A DNA stretch of 64,000 nucleotides from Actinomadura craniellae (GTDB taxonomy: Bacteria; Actinomycetota; Actinomycetes; Streptosporangiales; Streptosporangiaceae), in the NCBI RefSeq assembly GCF_003289645.1, contig NZ_QLYX01000009.1, forward strand, positions 1 to 64,000, given 5' to 3'. Under the pieces are notes generated by a model, which made no database searches, was not told the DNA's origin, and saw only the letters and a program-made list of their open reading frames with translations. The position numbers and the translations under genes were made by a program. Shown one piece after another: positions 32,510-40,843 of this stretch. How positions within the stretch are numbered: position 1 is the first letter of the stretch; every line of letters begins with the position of its first letter.

Positions 32510-33354
32510 TCGTCTGCCGCTGTTGAGATCAACTTGGCGGAGTCAACTGGACTGAGAGTCAAGCTCTCGTGTCCATCGTACGCCCGGAAAAACCGCTTAT
32601 TGTCGGGCGATTCCACGTAGAGAGCACCTGCCATCGTCTCCGTGTAGGCCACTTCCGGGAACGGGTCGGGTAGTTCGAAGATCTCGAACGGACCGTAGGT
32701 GCTGGCCGGGGTGCCCGCACGGAAAGGCAGGATCCGGATGTCCACCGTGGGTCCGGCTGCGTACAGAGCGAGGCGGTGCAGTTGGGCGGCCATGGTCGCC
32801 GGGTCGCCGATCTGGCGGCGGAGAACCGCCTCGTCCATAATCACGGACAGTCGGGGCGGATCGTCGCGATCCAGCACCTGCTGCCGGGCCATCCGCAGTT
32901 CGAGCCAGCGCTCGATCTGTTCGGGTGTCGCTTCAGGATCGTTGGCGCGGATCACGCTCTCGGCGTATGCGGGTGTTTGGAGCAGGCCGGGTATCACGAA
33001 GGCGGCGAACGACCGGATGTGCATCGCCCGTGCCTCCAACCAGACGTAGTCGATCAGAGATCCGACCACGTCGCTGGAGTAGCCGTCCCACCAGCCCTTC
33101 TGCCAGACGTCCTCGCTGAGTTGCAGCAGGGCCTCGCGGCGCCTGCGGTTGGAGACGCTGTACAGATCCAGCAGGGCCATCAGGTCCGGGCGCCGGATCG
33201 GGTAGAAGCCCGACTCGAAGCGGCTGACGGTCCCGGGGTCCCGCTGGAGGTATTCGGCGACCTCCTTGAGCATGAGCCCGCTGCCGTCACGCAGGTCACG
33301 TAGCTGCTGCCCGAGCCATTGGGAGCGCAAGGTCGCCCGCTGCCGAGGGGCCAT
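32500..33354 (-). CDS. XRE-family regulator with DUF5753 domain (Scr1-like)
   Basis: 284 residues. Helix-turn-helix at about 12-70 (LRDLRDGSGLMLKEVAEYLQ and RDPGTVSRFESGFYPIRRPD), then the DUF5753 domain (MHIRSFAAFVIPGLLQTPAY, IEIWLELRMARQ-like segment, TYGPFEIFELPDPFPEVAYT). The domain pair and the following DUF397 gene identify the actinobacterial Scr1 type. It diverges from the small gene at 33570 and probably binds the inverted repeats between them. Confidence 0.92.
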   Translation of the reverse strand: MAPRQRATLRSQWLGQQLRDLRDGSGLMLKEVAEYLQRDPGTVSRFESGFYPIRRPDLMALLDLYSVSNRRRREALLQLSEDVWQKGWWDGYSSDVVGSLIDYVWLEARAMHIRSFAAFVIPGLLQTPAYAESVIRANDPEATPEQIERWLELRMARQQVLDRDDPPRLSVIMDEAVLRRQIGDPATMAAQLHRLALYAAGPTVDIRILPFRAGTPASTYGPFEIFELPDPFPEVAYTETMAGALYVESPDNKRFFRAYDGHESLTLSPVDSAKLISTAADEWQ

Positions 33355-33369
33355 ACCGGGTTCTCCCTT

Positions 33370-33442
33370 CCACCGAACTTCCCTCCGCGAAGAAGTTCGC
33401 AGGTATTGAGCTGAACAACTTGTTAAGTGCCTGGTTCGGTGG
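33370..33442. promoter_or_regulatory. Inverted repeats in the XRE divergent promoter region
   Basis: CCACCGAAC (33370-33378) is matched by GTTCGGTGG (33434-33442). In between, AACAA-C-TTGTT (33414-33424) is a shorter palindrome. The segment is AT-rich and separates the XRE gene (-) from the gene at 33570 (+). Candidate autoregulatory operator. Confidence 0.5.
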
Positions 33443-33569
33443 AACTATACCAACCGTAGGCCACCTGATGCAGTCAGTGACGAAAAGTAGGGCGAAAGAG
33501 GGCCGGGACGGGTCATCGCGTGCGAGGCGGCCCCGTCCCGGCCCGGACGCTCGGAAGGGAGCAACCCCG

Positions 33570-33863
33570 ATGGATGGCATCCGCGGATCCGAACAACCGC
33601 CTGTCTACCACGAGCGCGATCCGGCCGGGGCCGGAGCCGATGCCGCCGACCCGGACAGGGCCGGAACGGCGAGGCTGTTCATGCTCGTCCAGGAGGACAC
33701 CGACGACAACGACGTGCCCGTCCGGGACGTCGTTGCGTACGGCATGGCGCTGCCCGGCGGGCACGTCCTGACGGTGCACCCGTCGGGCAGGGGCATCAGC
33801 AACTGGCGCAGCCCGGAGAGCGCGTCCCGCCGCCTGGACTCGGAACTGGTCTGGCTCCGGTGA
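33570..33863 (+). CDS. Small protein divergent from XRE regulator, unknown function
   Basis: 97 residues. The N-terminal 30 residues are polar. The rest is LFMLVQEDTDDNDVPVRDVV, AYGMALPGGHVLTVHPSGRG and ISNWRSPESASRRLDSELVW, two short beta hairpins and a helix. I recall similar small proteins beside XRE/DUF397 loci in Thermomonosporaceae but know no function. ATG 33570 was chosen for the GGAAGGGA site ten bases upstream; frames further upstream are unsupported. Its TGA overlaps a GTG start of the next frame (GTGA). Confidence 0.7.
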   Translation: MDGIRGSEQPPVYHERDPAGAGADAADPDRAGTARLFMLVQEDTDDNDVPVRDVVAYGMALPGGHVLTVHPSGRGISNWRSPESASRRLDSELVWLR

Positions 33864-34177
33864 GCCTCGGAAAGCCGAGTCCTCCGAGATGGGGTGTCCT
33901 GCACAGCGCGGAAGAAGTCGTGAGCGCCATGAGCCCGGAAGACCTGGGCGTCTTCTCCCGCAAGTACTACGAACTGGGCCTTGCGGTGGGTTATGGCAGG
34001 GCTGTGGGCAGTGCCAAGATCATGGTGGAAGGCATCCTGAACTTCTTGGAAGTTCAGGAACTGGAGGTCTCCGATCAGGTTCGGGAACGGCTCACGTCCT
34101 GTACCGATCTCGGTCAATTGCGTGCGTGGGCCAAGCAGGCCGCCACGGCTAAATCAGCCGAGGAGATGTTCGACTGA
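33860..34177 (+). pseudogene. Truncated relative of the Rpn-like protein (C-terminal part only)
   Basis: 105 codons from GTG 33860; ATG 33929 is also possible. The last 47 residues (ILNFLEVQELEVSDQVRERL, TSCTDLGQLRAWAKQAATAK, SAEEMFD) match the tail of the protein at 31170-32036 (ILVFLEARGLDVSDEARERI, TSCTDLDQLKAWGRRAAVVE, SAEGLFD). The PD-(D/E)XK core is missing. The frame is intact and coupled to the upstream gene, so it may still be translated as a small protein. It could be a decayed copy or a retained inhibitor-like fragment. Confidence 0.65.
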
Positions 34178-34188
34178 ACCGAACACGG

Positions 34189-34212
34189 ACGGCCCCGGGA
34201 TTCCGGGGCCGT
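34189..34212. terminator. Bidirectional terminator before moeZ end
   Basis: Ten-base stem ACGGCCCCGG (34189-34198), GATT loop, CCGGGGCCGT (34203-34212). Between the convergent Rpn-tail frame and moeZ. Confidence 0.8.
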
Positions 34213-34227
34213 CGCGTGCGTGTCGGG

Positions 34228-35409
34228 TCAGTAGGAGGGCAGGCTCGGGTCGATCTGGTTGACCCAGGCCAGGACGCCGCCGCCGACGTGGACCGCGTCG
34301 GTGAAGCCGGCGTTGTGCACCACGGCCAGGGCCTCGGCGCTGCGCACCCCGGACTTGCAGTGCAGGACGATCTTCTTGTCCTGCGGCAGCCGCTCCAGGG
34401 CCGCGCCGGACAGGAACTCGCCCTTGGGGATCAGCGTCGCGCCGGGGATGGAGACGATCTCGTACTCGTTGATCTCGCGGACGTCCACCAGGAAGATGTC
34501 GTCGCCGCGGTCCTGCATGTCCTTGAGCTCGGACGCGGTGATGGTCGAGCCGGCGGCGGCCGCGGCGGCCTCGTCGGAGACCGCGCCGCAGAACGCCTCG
34601 TAGTCGGGCAGCAGTTCGGTGACGGTGGGGTTCTTGCCGCACAGCACGCACTCGGGGTCCTTGCGGACCTTGACGCTGCGGTAGGTCATCTCCAGGGCGT
34701 CGTAGATCATCAGCCGCCCCACCAGCGGGTCGCCGATGCCGGTGAGCAGCTTGATGGCCTCGTTCACCTGGATGGAGCCGATGGACGCGCACAGCACGCC
34801 CAGCACCCCGCCCTCGGCGCACGACGGCACCATGCCGGGCGGCGGCGGCTCGGGGTAGAGGCAGCGGTAGCACGGCCCGTGCTCGGACCAGAAGACCGAC
34901 GCCTGGCCGTCGAAGCGGTAGATGGACCCCCACACGTACGGCTTGCCGAGCAGCACCGCCGCGTCGTTGACCATGTAGCGGGTGGCGAAGTTGTCGGTGC
35001 CGTCCACGATGAGGTCGTAGCCGGAGAAGATGTCCAGCACGTTCTCGTTGGACAGCGCCTCGTTGTGCACGACGACGTTCACCAGCGGGTTGATCTCGGC
35101 GACGGTGGCGGCGGCGGACTCGGCCTTGGGACGGCCCACGTCCGACTGGCCGTGGATGATCTGGCGTTGCAGGTTGGACTCGTCGACGACGTCGAAGTCG
35201 ATGACGCCCAGCGTTCCGACGCCCGCGGCGGCCAGGTACATCAGGGCGGGGGAGCCGAGGCCGCCCGCGCCGACGCACAGCACCTTGGCGTTCTTCAGGC
35301 GCTTCTGCCCGGTCATCCCGACGTCGGGGATGATCAGGTGCCGCGAGTAACGACGTACCTCGTCGACGGTCAGCTCCGCAGCGGGCTCGACCAGAGGTGG
35401 CAACGACAC
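34228..35409 (-). CDS. moeZ: MoeZ: E1-like adenylyltransferase/sulfurtransferase
   Basis: 393 residues. The N-terminal ThiF/MoeB E1-like domain has VLCVGAGGLGSPALMYLAAA (residues 44-63), IDFDVVDESNLQRQ and zinc CxxC pairs CYRC (about 185) and CVLC. The C-terminal rhodanese domain has active Cys in LHCKSGVRS (C351). It adenylates and thiocarboxylates ubiquitin-like sulfur carriers (MoaD, CysO type) for molybdopterin, cysteine or thiamine synthesis. GTG 35409 chosen because GGAG lies seven bases upstream and homologues start MSLPPLVEPA. Single gene. Confidence 0.95.
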   Translation of the reverse strand: MSLPPLVEPAAELTVDEVRRYSRHLIIPDVGMTGQKRLKNAKVLCVGAGGLGSPALMYLAAAGVGTLGVIDFDVVDESNLQRQIIHGQSDVGRPKAESAAATVAEINPLVNVVVHNEALSNENVLDIFSGYDLIVDGTDNFATRYMVNDAAVLLGKPYVWGSIYRFDGQASVFWSEHGPCYRCLYPEPPPPGMVPSCAEGGVLGVLCASIGSIQVNEAIKLLTGIGDPLVGRLMIYDALEMTYRSVKVRKDPECVLCGKNPTVTELLPDYEAFCGAVSDEAAAAAAGSTITASELKDMQDRGDDIFLVDVREINEYEIVSIPGATLIPKGEFLSGAALERLPQDKKIVLHCKSGVRSAEALAVVHNAGFTDAVHVGGGVLAWVNQIDPSLPSY

Positions 35410-35608
35410 GGTTGTGCTCCTGCGCGTGCGATGGGGCGGGCGGGCGGACTCCTTCGTCCTGTTCACCCCCAACCTTGCCATGCCGTGCCGCATTCCCGAA
35501 TCCCCGGCGGTGCGGCAGTGTCCTGCGACACCCCACGTCAGCGGGCCGGCGCGCATGAACCGGTCGAAGCGGGGGATCCTCCCGCCGCGCAATCCAAGGA
35601 GGAACGCC

Positions 35609-35773
35609 ATGCGACTGTTCAAGCGACCGGGCCGGACCCGCAAGACCCGCCGCACGCCCAGCCTGCGCGAACTCCGCGCCCAGCGGCGCACCCAGGAGGC
35701 CGAGGCGAAGCTGCTGGAGACCCAGGCGCGCATCCACCGCGAGGCCGAGCGCATCCGCGGCCAGTACACCTGA
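35609..35773 (+). CDS. Small basic coiled-coil protein (54 aa), unknown function
   Basis: Starts ATG 35609 after AAGGAGGAACGCC, a near-perfect ribosome site. MRLFKRPGRTRKTRRTPSLR is strongly basic. The remainder, ELRAQRRTQEAEAKLLETQA then RIHREAERIRGQYT, is a single amphipathic helix. Nucleic-acid or membrane-surface binding is possible. Followed 61 bases later by the CsbD-like gene, which has a similar ribosome site. Confidence 0.7.
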   Translation: MRLFKRPGRTRKTRRTPSLRELRAQRRTQEAEAKLLETQARIHREAERIRGQYT

Positions 35774-35834
35774 CCACGCATGGATCCCCGCGCACCGGGC
35801 ACGGGGCGGCCGTAACCCGAAGGAGGGGCAGGAC

Positions 35835-36029
35835 ATGGGTTTCCTGGACAAGCTCAAGAACAAGGCCCAGCGGGCCGCGGGCCGGAGCAAGGAAGAGGCC
35901 GGCCGGCGGAGCGGCGACCCGTACCTGGAGGCGGAGGGGCGGCGAGACCGGGTGGCCGGCGGCGCCAAGCAGGTGGGCGAGCGGGCCAAGGACACCGCCC
36001 GGGAGGTCCGCAAGACCTTCCGCCGGTGA
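35835..36029 (+). CDS. CsbD-like general stress protein
   Basis: 64 residues: MGFLDKLKNKAQRAAGRSKE then DPYLEAEGRRDRVAGGAKQV and GERAKDTAREVRK. The pattern KxK-AxG-K, DxxLEAEG and GxAKQxGExxKD is the CsbD/YjbJ repeat, a small hydrophilic stress-induced protein of unknown mechanism. GGAGG sits eight bases before ATG 35835. Confidence 0.8.
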   Translation: MGFLDKLKNKAQRAAGRSKEEAGRRSGDPYLEAEGRRDRVAGGAKQVGERAKDTAREVRKTFRR

Positions 36030-36055
36030 GGAACCGGTAACCGCGTGCACGTTCG

Positions 36056-36085
36056 CAGGGGTCTCCCGGCACCGGGAGACCCCTG
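36056..36085 (+). terminator. Terminator after the CsbD-like gene
   Basis: Twelve-base stem CAGGGGTCTCCC (36056-36067), GGCACC loop, GGGAGACCCCTG (36074-36085), then TTGCC. It separates the small-protein genes from the S8-protease array. Confidence 0.85.
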
Positions 36086-36127
36086 TTGCCGCGCCCCGCT
36101 GCCAAATTCCGACTAATCTTGGCTTTC

Positions 36128-36874
36128 GTGGCGCTTCAGCCGTTTCCTAACCGATCCACGGTGTTCGGCCTGCGCCTGCGCCAGTGGCTGGTGGTCGCCG
36201 TCGCGGTCGCCGTCGCGTACTCCCTCACCGCGGCCATCGCCGTGGTCGGCACCTGGATGACCCTCACCCGCGACCCCACCCCCGCCGAGCTGCGCCGTGC
36301 CGCCGACGTCGAGGTGGCCCGCCGCTGGCAGGCGTGGCCGTCCGGACGGATCTTCCCCGAGCGGCTGGCGTACGCGCCGCCCGACGGGCGGCAGGAGCAG
36401 GCCCGGCGGGCGGGCATCGCCACCGACACGGCCTGCGAGGCGGGACTCGACCCCGACCTGGTCGGCAAGCTGCGCGCGCTGGGCTGCCGCGGAGTGCTGC
36501 GCGCCACCTACGTCGACCGGCTCCAGGGGGTGGTCGTGACGGTCGGGGTGGTGGTCTTCCCCGACCCGACGGCGGCGGCCCGGGCCCGCCGCGAGGTCCC
36601 CGGCTCGGCGACCGCGCTGCGCGCCGCGCCGTTCCCCGGCACGGTGGCCGCCCGCTTCGAGGACCCCGCCCGGCAGTACGGCACCGCCGAGCGCGGCGGC
36701 CCCTACCTGGCGCTCAGCACGGCCGGGCAGGCTGACGGCCGTCCGGCCGAGGCCCTCGGCGACCGCCGCAGGACGGAGATCTTCGAATTCGCCCCCCAAC
36801 TCGCGCACACCGTGCTCCGCGCCCTGTCCACCCCGGCGCTGCCCGACTGCGACCGCCCGGAGTGGCGGTGCTGA
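36128..36874 (+). CDS. A1: membrane-anchored four-cysteine partner protein of S8 protease array
   Basis: 248 residues, family not recognised. One N-terminal membrane helix (about 18-44), then an outside domain with motifs shared by A2 and A3: WQAWPSGRIFPERLAY, CEAGLD...GCRGVLRATYVD, VVVTVGVVVFPDP, LRAAPFPGTVAARFEDPARQ. Outside the helix there are exactly four cysteines: two about 25 residues apart in mid-protein and two at the very C-terminus (PDCDRPEWRC), suggesting two disulfides. GTG 36128 taken as start; ATG 36086 is possible. The stop overlaps the B1 start by seven bases (GTGCTGA), so A and B are translated together. Confidence 0.8.
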   Translation: MALQPFPNRSTVFGLRLRQWLVVAVAVAVAYSLTAAIAVVGTWMTLTRDPTPAELRRAADVEVARRWQAWPSGRIFPERLAYAPPDGRQEQARRAGIATDTACEAGLDPDLVGKLRALGCRGVLRATYVDRLQGVVVTVGVVVFPDPTAAARARREVPGSATALRAAPFPGTVAARFEDPARQYGTAERGGPYLALSTAGQADGRPAEALGDRRRTEIFEFAPQLAHTVLRALSTPALPDCDRPEWRC

Positions 36875-38043
36875 GGGCCGCGTCCGCCGCGCTCGTCGTC
36901 GCCGCGGTCGCCTTCGCCCCGGCCCCGGCCGCCCGCGCCGACATCGTCCGCGACCGGCAGCAGCCGGTGCTCGCCGCCCTCGGCGTGGAGAACGCCTGGC
37001 GGACCACCCGGGGCGCGGGGGTGACGGTCGCGGTCATCGACTCCGGCGTGGACCCCGCCCAGGCCGACCTGCGGGGCGCGGTGACCACCGGGCCCAACTA
37101 CCTGACCCACATCGACCGCTCCTCCCGGCCGCTGCGACGGCACGGCACCGCGATGGCCTCGCTGATCGCCGGGCGCGGGCACGGGCCGGGCGGTCGCGAC
37201 GGCATCATCGGCGTGGCACCGCAGGTCAAGATCCTGGCGATCCGGGCGCTCGCCGAGCGGGGGGACCCCGGGTACTTCTCCTACCAGGGCGACTCCCGGG
37301 CGCGGAACGCGGTGGCCCGGGGCATCCGCCACGCCGCGGACGAGGGCGCCGACGTGATCAACCTGTCCCTGGGCAAGTACGTGTCCAACACCGCCGAGCG
37401 GGAGGCCATCGGCTACGCCATCGAGCGCGGCGTGGTCGTCGTCGCCGCGGCCGGCAACGAGGGCGACGAACCCCGCCGGACCGACTCCGGCGGCTACACC
37501 GAGTTCTCCTACCCGGCGGGATACCCCGGCGTGATCACGGTGGCGGCGGCCACCCCTGAACACCGGCGCGCGCCCTTCTCCAACCGCAACCACTCCGTGG
37601 TGGTGGCCGCGCCCGGGGTGGAGATCGCCACCGCGGCGCCCGGCGGCGACTACTTCCTGACCGACGGCACGAGCAACTCCACCGCGCTGGTGTCGGGGGT
37701 CGTCGCGCTGATCCGGGCCAAGTACCCCCGGCTGACGCCCGGCCTGGTCGCCCAGGCGCTGGTCACCAGCGCCCAGGGGGACGGCTACAACCCCGAGTTG
37801 GGCTTCGGCGAGGTGAACGCCGCCCGCGCCCTCGAGGCGGCCGCCCCGCTGGCGGGCGCGACCCCGCAGGGCAAACCCGCCGCGCAGCGCTTCGGCGGCG
37901 AGACCGGGCCGGTGGCCGTGATCGACCGGCCCTTCTGGCTGACGTACGGAGCCCCCGGCCTGAGCGTGGCGGGGCTCGGCGGCGCCGCCGTCGCCTTCTT
38001 CGTGGTCGCCCGGATCCACGGGCGCGCTCGCCGCGAACCCTGA
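36868..38043 (+). CDS. B1: S8 subtilisin-like serine protease (mycosin-like)
   Basis: 391 residues from GTG 36868; GTG 36862 would add two. Signal peptide (1-25, ending APAARA), subtilase domain with VAVIDSGVD (Asp58), RRHGTAMASLIAG (His92), AAAGNEGD (Asn197) and DGTSNSTALVSG (Ser269), all catalytic residues intact. Then a C-terminal membrane helix (about 363-382) and a short basic tail. This topology matches type VII-secretion mycosins, but no Esx/Ecc genes are near. Anchored outside the membrane. Partner A1 is coupled directly upstream, so joint action is likely. Confidence 0.92.
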   Translation: MLRAASAALVVAAVAFAPAPAARADIVRDRQQPVLAALGVENAWRTTRGAGVTVAVIDSGVDPAQADLRGAVTTGPNYLTHIDRSSRPLRRHGTAMASLIAGRGHGPGGRDGIIGVAPQVKILAIRALAERGDPGYFSYQGDSRARNAVARGIRHAADEGADVINLSLGKYVSNTAEREAIGYAIERGVVVVAAAGNEGDEPRRTDSGGYTEFSYPAGYPGVITVAAATPEHRRAPFSNRNHSVVVAAPGVEIATAAPGGDYFLTDGTSNSTALVSGVVALIRAKYPRLTPGLVAQALVTSAQGDGYNPELGFGEVNAARALEAAAPLAGATPQGKPAAQRFGGETGPVAVIDRPFWLTYGAPGLSVAGLGGAAVAFFVVARIHGRARREP

Positions 38044-38099
38044 GCCGCACCGGGGACCGGTGATGCCGGAGAGGTTCGGTTCGGCTACGCTCCGCTTTC

Positions 38100-38804
38100 G
38101 TGCCCCTTCCCGTCGGCCCGCGCCCCGTCGCCCTCGGCGTGGCCGCGGCCTGCCTGGTCGTCATGGTGCCGGCGCTGCTGGCGGTCCAGCGGGAACTGGG
38201 CCGGGCGCCCACCGGGGCCGAGCGGGCGCGGGCCGTCCTGGCCGAGCAGGCCGGGCGCTGGCGGTCGTGGCCCGCCGGGCGCCTCTTCCCCGGCACGATC
38301 GCCTACACCCTGGCGGTGGGCGGCCGGGAGACCGCGCGGCGGGTGGGCATCGGGCCCGGCACCGGGTGCGCGGCGGCCGTGGACGTCCCGCTGCGGGACG
38401 GGCTGCGGCGCGCCGGGTGCCGGGCGGTGCTGCGCGCGACCTACCTCGACGCGCCGCAGGGCCTGGTGATCACGGTGGGGGTGCTGGTGCTGCCCGACCC
38501 GGCGGCGGCCGCGCGGACGGCGGCCCGGCTGCCGTCGGGACGGTCCGTGGCGTCCCCGGGGCTGCGGGCGCTGCCCTTCCCGGGCTCGGTGACGTCCCGG
38601 TTCGGCGACGCCGCCCGGCAGGCCGCCGCGGTCGCGCACCGCGGCCCGTACGTGGTGGCGGCGACCGTGGGATACACCGACGGGCGCCCCGCCGCGCGGA
38701 TCAGGTCGCGGCAGGACGTCCTCTTCGAGATCGCGCCGCAACTCGCCGCGGGGGTGCTCGGCCCGCTGGCGGCCGGGCCCGGGTGCGGGCGGCCGGCGTG
38801 CTGA
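38100..38804 (+). CDS. A2: second four-cysteine membrane partner protein
   Basis: 234 residues from GTG 38100. N-terminal membrane helix (about 10-29), then WRSWPAGRLFPGTIAY, CAAAVD...GCRAVLRATYLD, LVITVGVLVLPDP, LRALPFPGSVTSRFGDAARQ and a C-terminal PGCGRPAC. These match A1 and A3 motif for motif, including the four extracellular cysteines. Ends in the same overlap (GTGCTGA) with the B2 protease gene. Starts 56 bases after B1. Confidence 0.82.
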   Translation: MPLPVGPRPVALGVAAACLVVMVPALLAVQRELGRAPTGAERARAVLAEQAGRWRSWPAGRLFPGTIAYTLAVGGRETARRVGIGPGTGCAAAVDVPLRDGLRRAGCRAVLRATYLDAPQGLVITVGVLVLPDPAAAARTAARLPSGRSVASPGLRALPFPGSVTSRFGDAARQAAAVAHRGPYVVAATVGYTDGRPAARIRSRQDVLFEIAPQLAAGVLGPLAAGPGCGRPAC

Positions 38805-40015
38805 CCTTCCGCCCCGGCGTGGCCCTCGCCCTCGCCTGCGCGGTCGCGACGGCGGCTGGCCCCCCGGCCCGCGCCGACGGGATCCGGGACCGGTTCTGGC
38901 CGGTGCTCGCGGCCCTCGACGTCCCCCGGGCGTGGAACCTCACCCGGGGGAACGGCGCCACCGTGGCGGTGCTGGACTCCGGTGTCGACCCCGCGCAGGC
39001 CGACCTCGCCGGCTCGGTCACCGTGGGCCCCGACCGCACCGCGGGCGCCAACCCGCGAGGCGTGCCGCCCAGGCAGGTCCACGGCACCACCATGGCCTCG
39101 ATCATCGCGGGGCACGGCCACGGCCCGCGCGGGCTCGACGGCATGACGGGGGTGGCGCCCGAGGCGCGCGTCCTGTCGCTACGGGTGATCCTGGAGGACG
39201 ACGAGCCCGGGTTCGACCGCTTCAACTCCGCCGCGCGCTACCGCGACGTCATCGCCGACGGCATCCGGTACGCCGCCGACCACGGCGCCGACGTGATCAG
39301 CATGTCGTTCGGCCGGACGACCCCGAGCGACCGGGAGCGCCGGGCGATCGCCTACGCCATAGACCGGGGCGCGGTCGTGGTCGCCGCCGCCGGGAACGAG
39401 GGCGACGGGAAACCCGCCCGCCGCCCGCCGTACTCCTACCCGGCCTCCTTCCCCGGCGTGGTCTCGGTGGCCGCGACCGACCGGGAGGGCCGGCACGCCG
39501 GGTTCTCCAGCCGGAACTCCGCGGTGGTCGTCTCGGCGCCCGGCGTGGACATCGTGGGCGCCGGGCCGGGCCGGGACTACTGGGTCGGCGACGGCACCAG
39601 CCCCGCCACCGCCCTCGTCGCCGGGGTGGCGGCGCTGGTCCGGGCCAGGCATCCCGGGCTGGCCCCGCCCCTGGTGGTCCAGGCCCTCGTCACCGGTACC
39701 GCGCACCGCCCCGCCGGCGGCTACGACCCCGGCGTCGGCTTCGGCACGGTCAACGCCGCGGCGGCCCTGGCGGCGGCCGACCGGCTCGCCGGCACGCGCG
39801 CCGCCGGCCTGGGCCTGCCGGAATCCCGCCGGTTCGGCCCCGGGCCGGACTCCGGCCGGCCCGGCCCGGCCGAGATCGCTCTCCCGGACACTGGCCGGCT
39901 CGCCGTTCCCGGGCTGGCCGCCGCCCTTTCCTCCACCGGCCTACTGGTCTCCCTCACCTTCCTGGCCGCCCGCCGCCCCCGCCGAGCGGCCGGGGATAAT
40001 CCGAGTGATTCATGA
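38798..40015 (+). CDS. B2: S8 subtilisin-like serine protease (mycosin-like)
   Basis: 405 residues from GTG 38798. Signal peptide ending PPARA (about 27), then VAVLDSGVD (Asp60), VHGTTMASIIAG (His95), AAAGNEGD (Asn200) and DGTSPATALVAG (Ser268). The triad is intact. A C-terminal hydrophobic helix (about 368-388) is followed by a basic tail (ARRPRRAAG). Closest in the window to B1, which supports tandem duplication of the A-B couple. Start chosen to fit the A2 overlap; frames opening earlier run through A2. Confidence 0.92.
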   Translation: MLTFRPGVALALACAVATAAGPPARADGIRDRFWPVLAALDVPRAWNLTRGNGATVAVLDSGVDPAQADLAGSVTVGPDRTAGANPRGVPPRQVHGTTMASIIAGHGHGPRGLDGMTGVAPEARVLSLRVILEDDEPGFDRFNSAARYRDVIADGIRYAADHGADVISMSFGRTTPSDRERRAIAYAIDRGAVVVAAAGNEGDGKPARRPPYSYPASFPGVVSVAATDREGRHAGFSSRNSAVVVSAPGVDIVGAGPGRDYWVGDGTSPATALVAGVAALVRARHPGLAPPLVVQALVTGTAHRPAGGYDPGVGFGTVNAAAALAAADRLAGTRAAGLGLPESRRFGPGPDSGRPGPAEIALPDTGRLAVPGLAAALSSTGLLVSLTFLAARRPRRAAGDNPSDS

Positions 40016-40039
40016 TCATTTTTCGGATACCGTGCCTGC

Positions 40040-40843
40040 GTGTCCGAAGCCGACTCCATATCCGAAACGCCTGAAACGCCGGAGCAGGCGGCCGACCAGG
40101 CGGTGCCCGCCCCGTCCCGGCGGCGCCGGGCCCTCCTCGCCGCGGCGCTCGCCGTCCTCGGCCTCGCCGCGGTGGCGGGCGGCGGTGCCGGGCTCGCCGC
40201 CGAACTCCTCCGCGAACCCACCCGGGCCGAGGTCGAGGCCGCCGGGGACGCCGAAATCGCGGCCCGCTGGCGGTTCCGCCCGGCCGGCGAGATCTTCCCG
40301 CCCACCCTCTCCTACGAGGTCTCCTGGACCGGCACCGAGCAGACCGCCCGGCTGGCGGCCCGCCGGATCGGCATCGCTCCCGCCGCATCCTGTACCGCGG
40401 CGATGGAGGCGAAGGCGGCGGCCATCCTGGCGCGCCACGGCTGCCGGACCGTGTTGCGTGCCACCTACGCGGACGCCACCGGCACGTTGCTGACCACCTT
40501 CGGGGTGGTCGTCATGCCCGACCGGCCCGCGGCCGCGGCGGCGGAGGGCGGGTTCAGTGCCTCCGGAACCGAGAACAGGGACGGGTACGGCCTGCGGGCC
40601 GTCGCGTTCTCCGGCACGATCGCGGCGGGATTCACCGACGCCCGGCGGCAGAAACGCTGGATGGCGGCCAACGGAACCCCCTACATCTTCTTCCACACCA
40701 GCGGCTGGGCGGACGCCAGAGGCCGGGTCCCCGACAAGGACAGGGACGAGGACTTCACCTTCGCCGGTGACATCTTCAGCACCCTGATCGAGTCCTTCCA
40801 GAAGGTGGCGCGGCCGTGCGAGACGAGGAACGTCCGATGCTGA
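40040..40843 (+). CDS. A3: third four-cysteine membrane partner protein
   Basis: 267 residues from GTG 40040. It has a longer, acidic cytoplasmic N-terminus (SEADSISETPETPEQAADQA) before the membrane helix (about 30-54). Then WRFRPAGEIFPPTLSY, CTAAMEAK...GCRTVLRATYAD, LLTTFGVVVMPD, LRAVAFSGTIAAGFTDARRQ and the C-terminal RPCETRNVRC. All four cysteines are kept. It couples to B3 through ATGCTGA. The most diverged A member, paired with the inactive protease. Confidence 0.82.
   Translation: MSEADSISETPETPEQAADQAVPAPSRRRRALLAAALAVLGLAAVAGGGAGLAAELLREPTRAEVEAAGDAEIAARWRFRPAGEIFPPTLSYEVSWTGTEQTARLAARRIGIAPAASCTAAMEAKAAAILARHGCRTVLRATYADATGTLLTTFGVVVMPDRPAAAAAEGGFSASGTENRDGYGLRAVAFSGTIAAGFTDARRQKRWMAANGTPYIFFHTSGWADARGRVPDKDRDEDFTFAGDIFSTLIESFQKVARPCETRNVRC

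Noticed and set aside
32252-33354. XRE-DUF397 as a toxin-antitoxin pair.
   Set aside because: The order and domains match Scr1-type regulator pairs; no toxin fold is visible in either protein.
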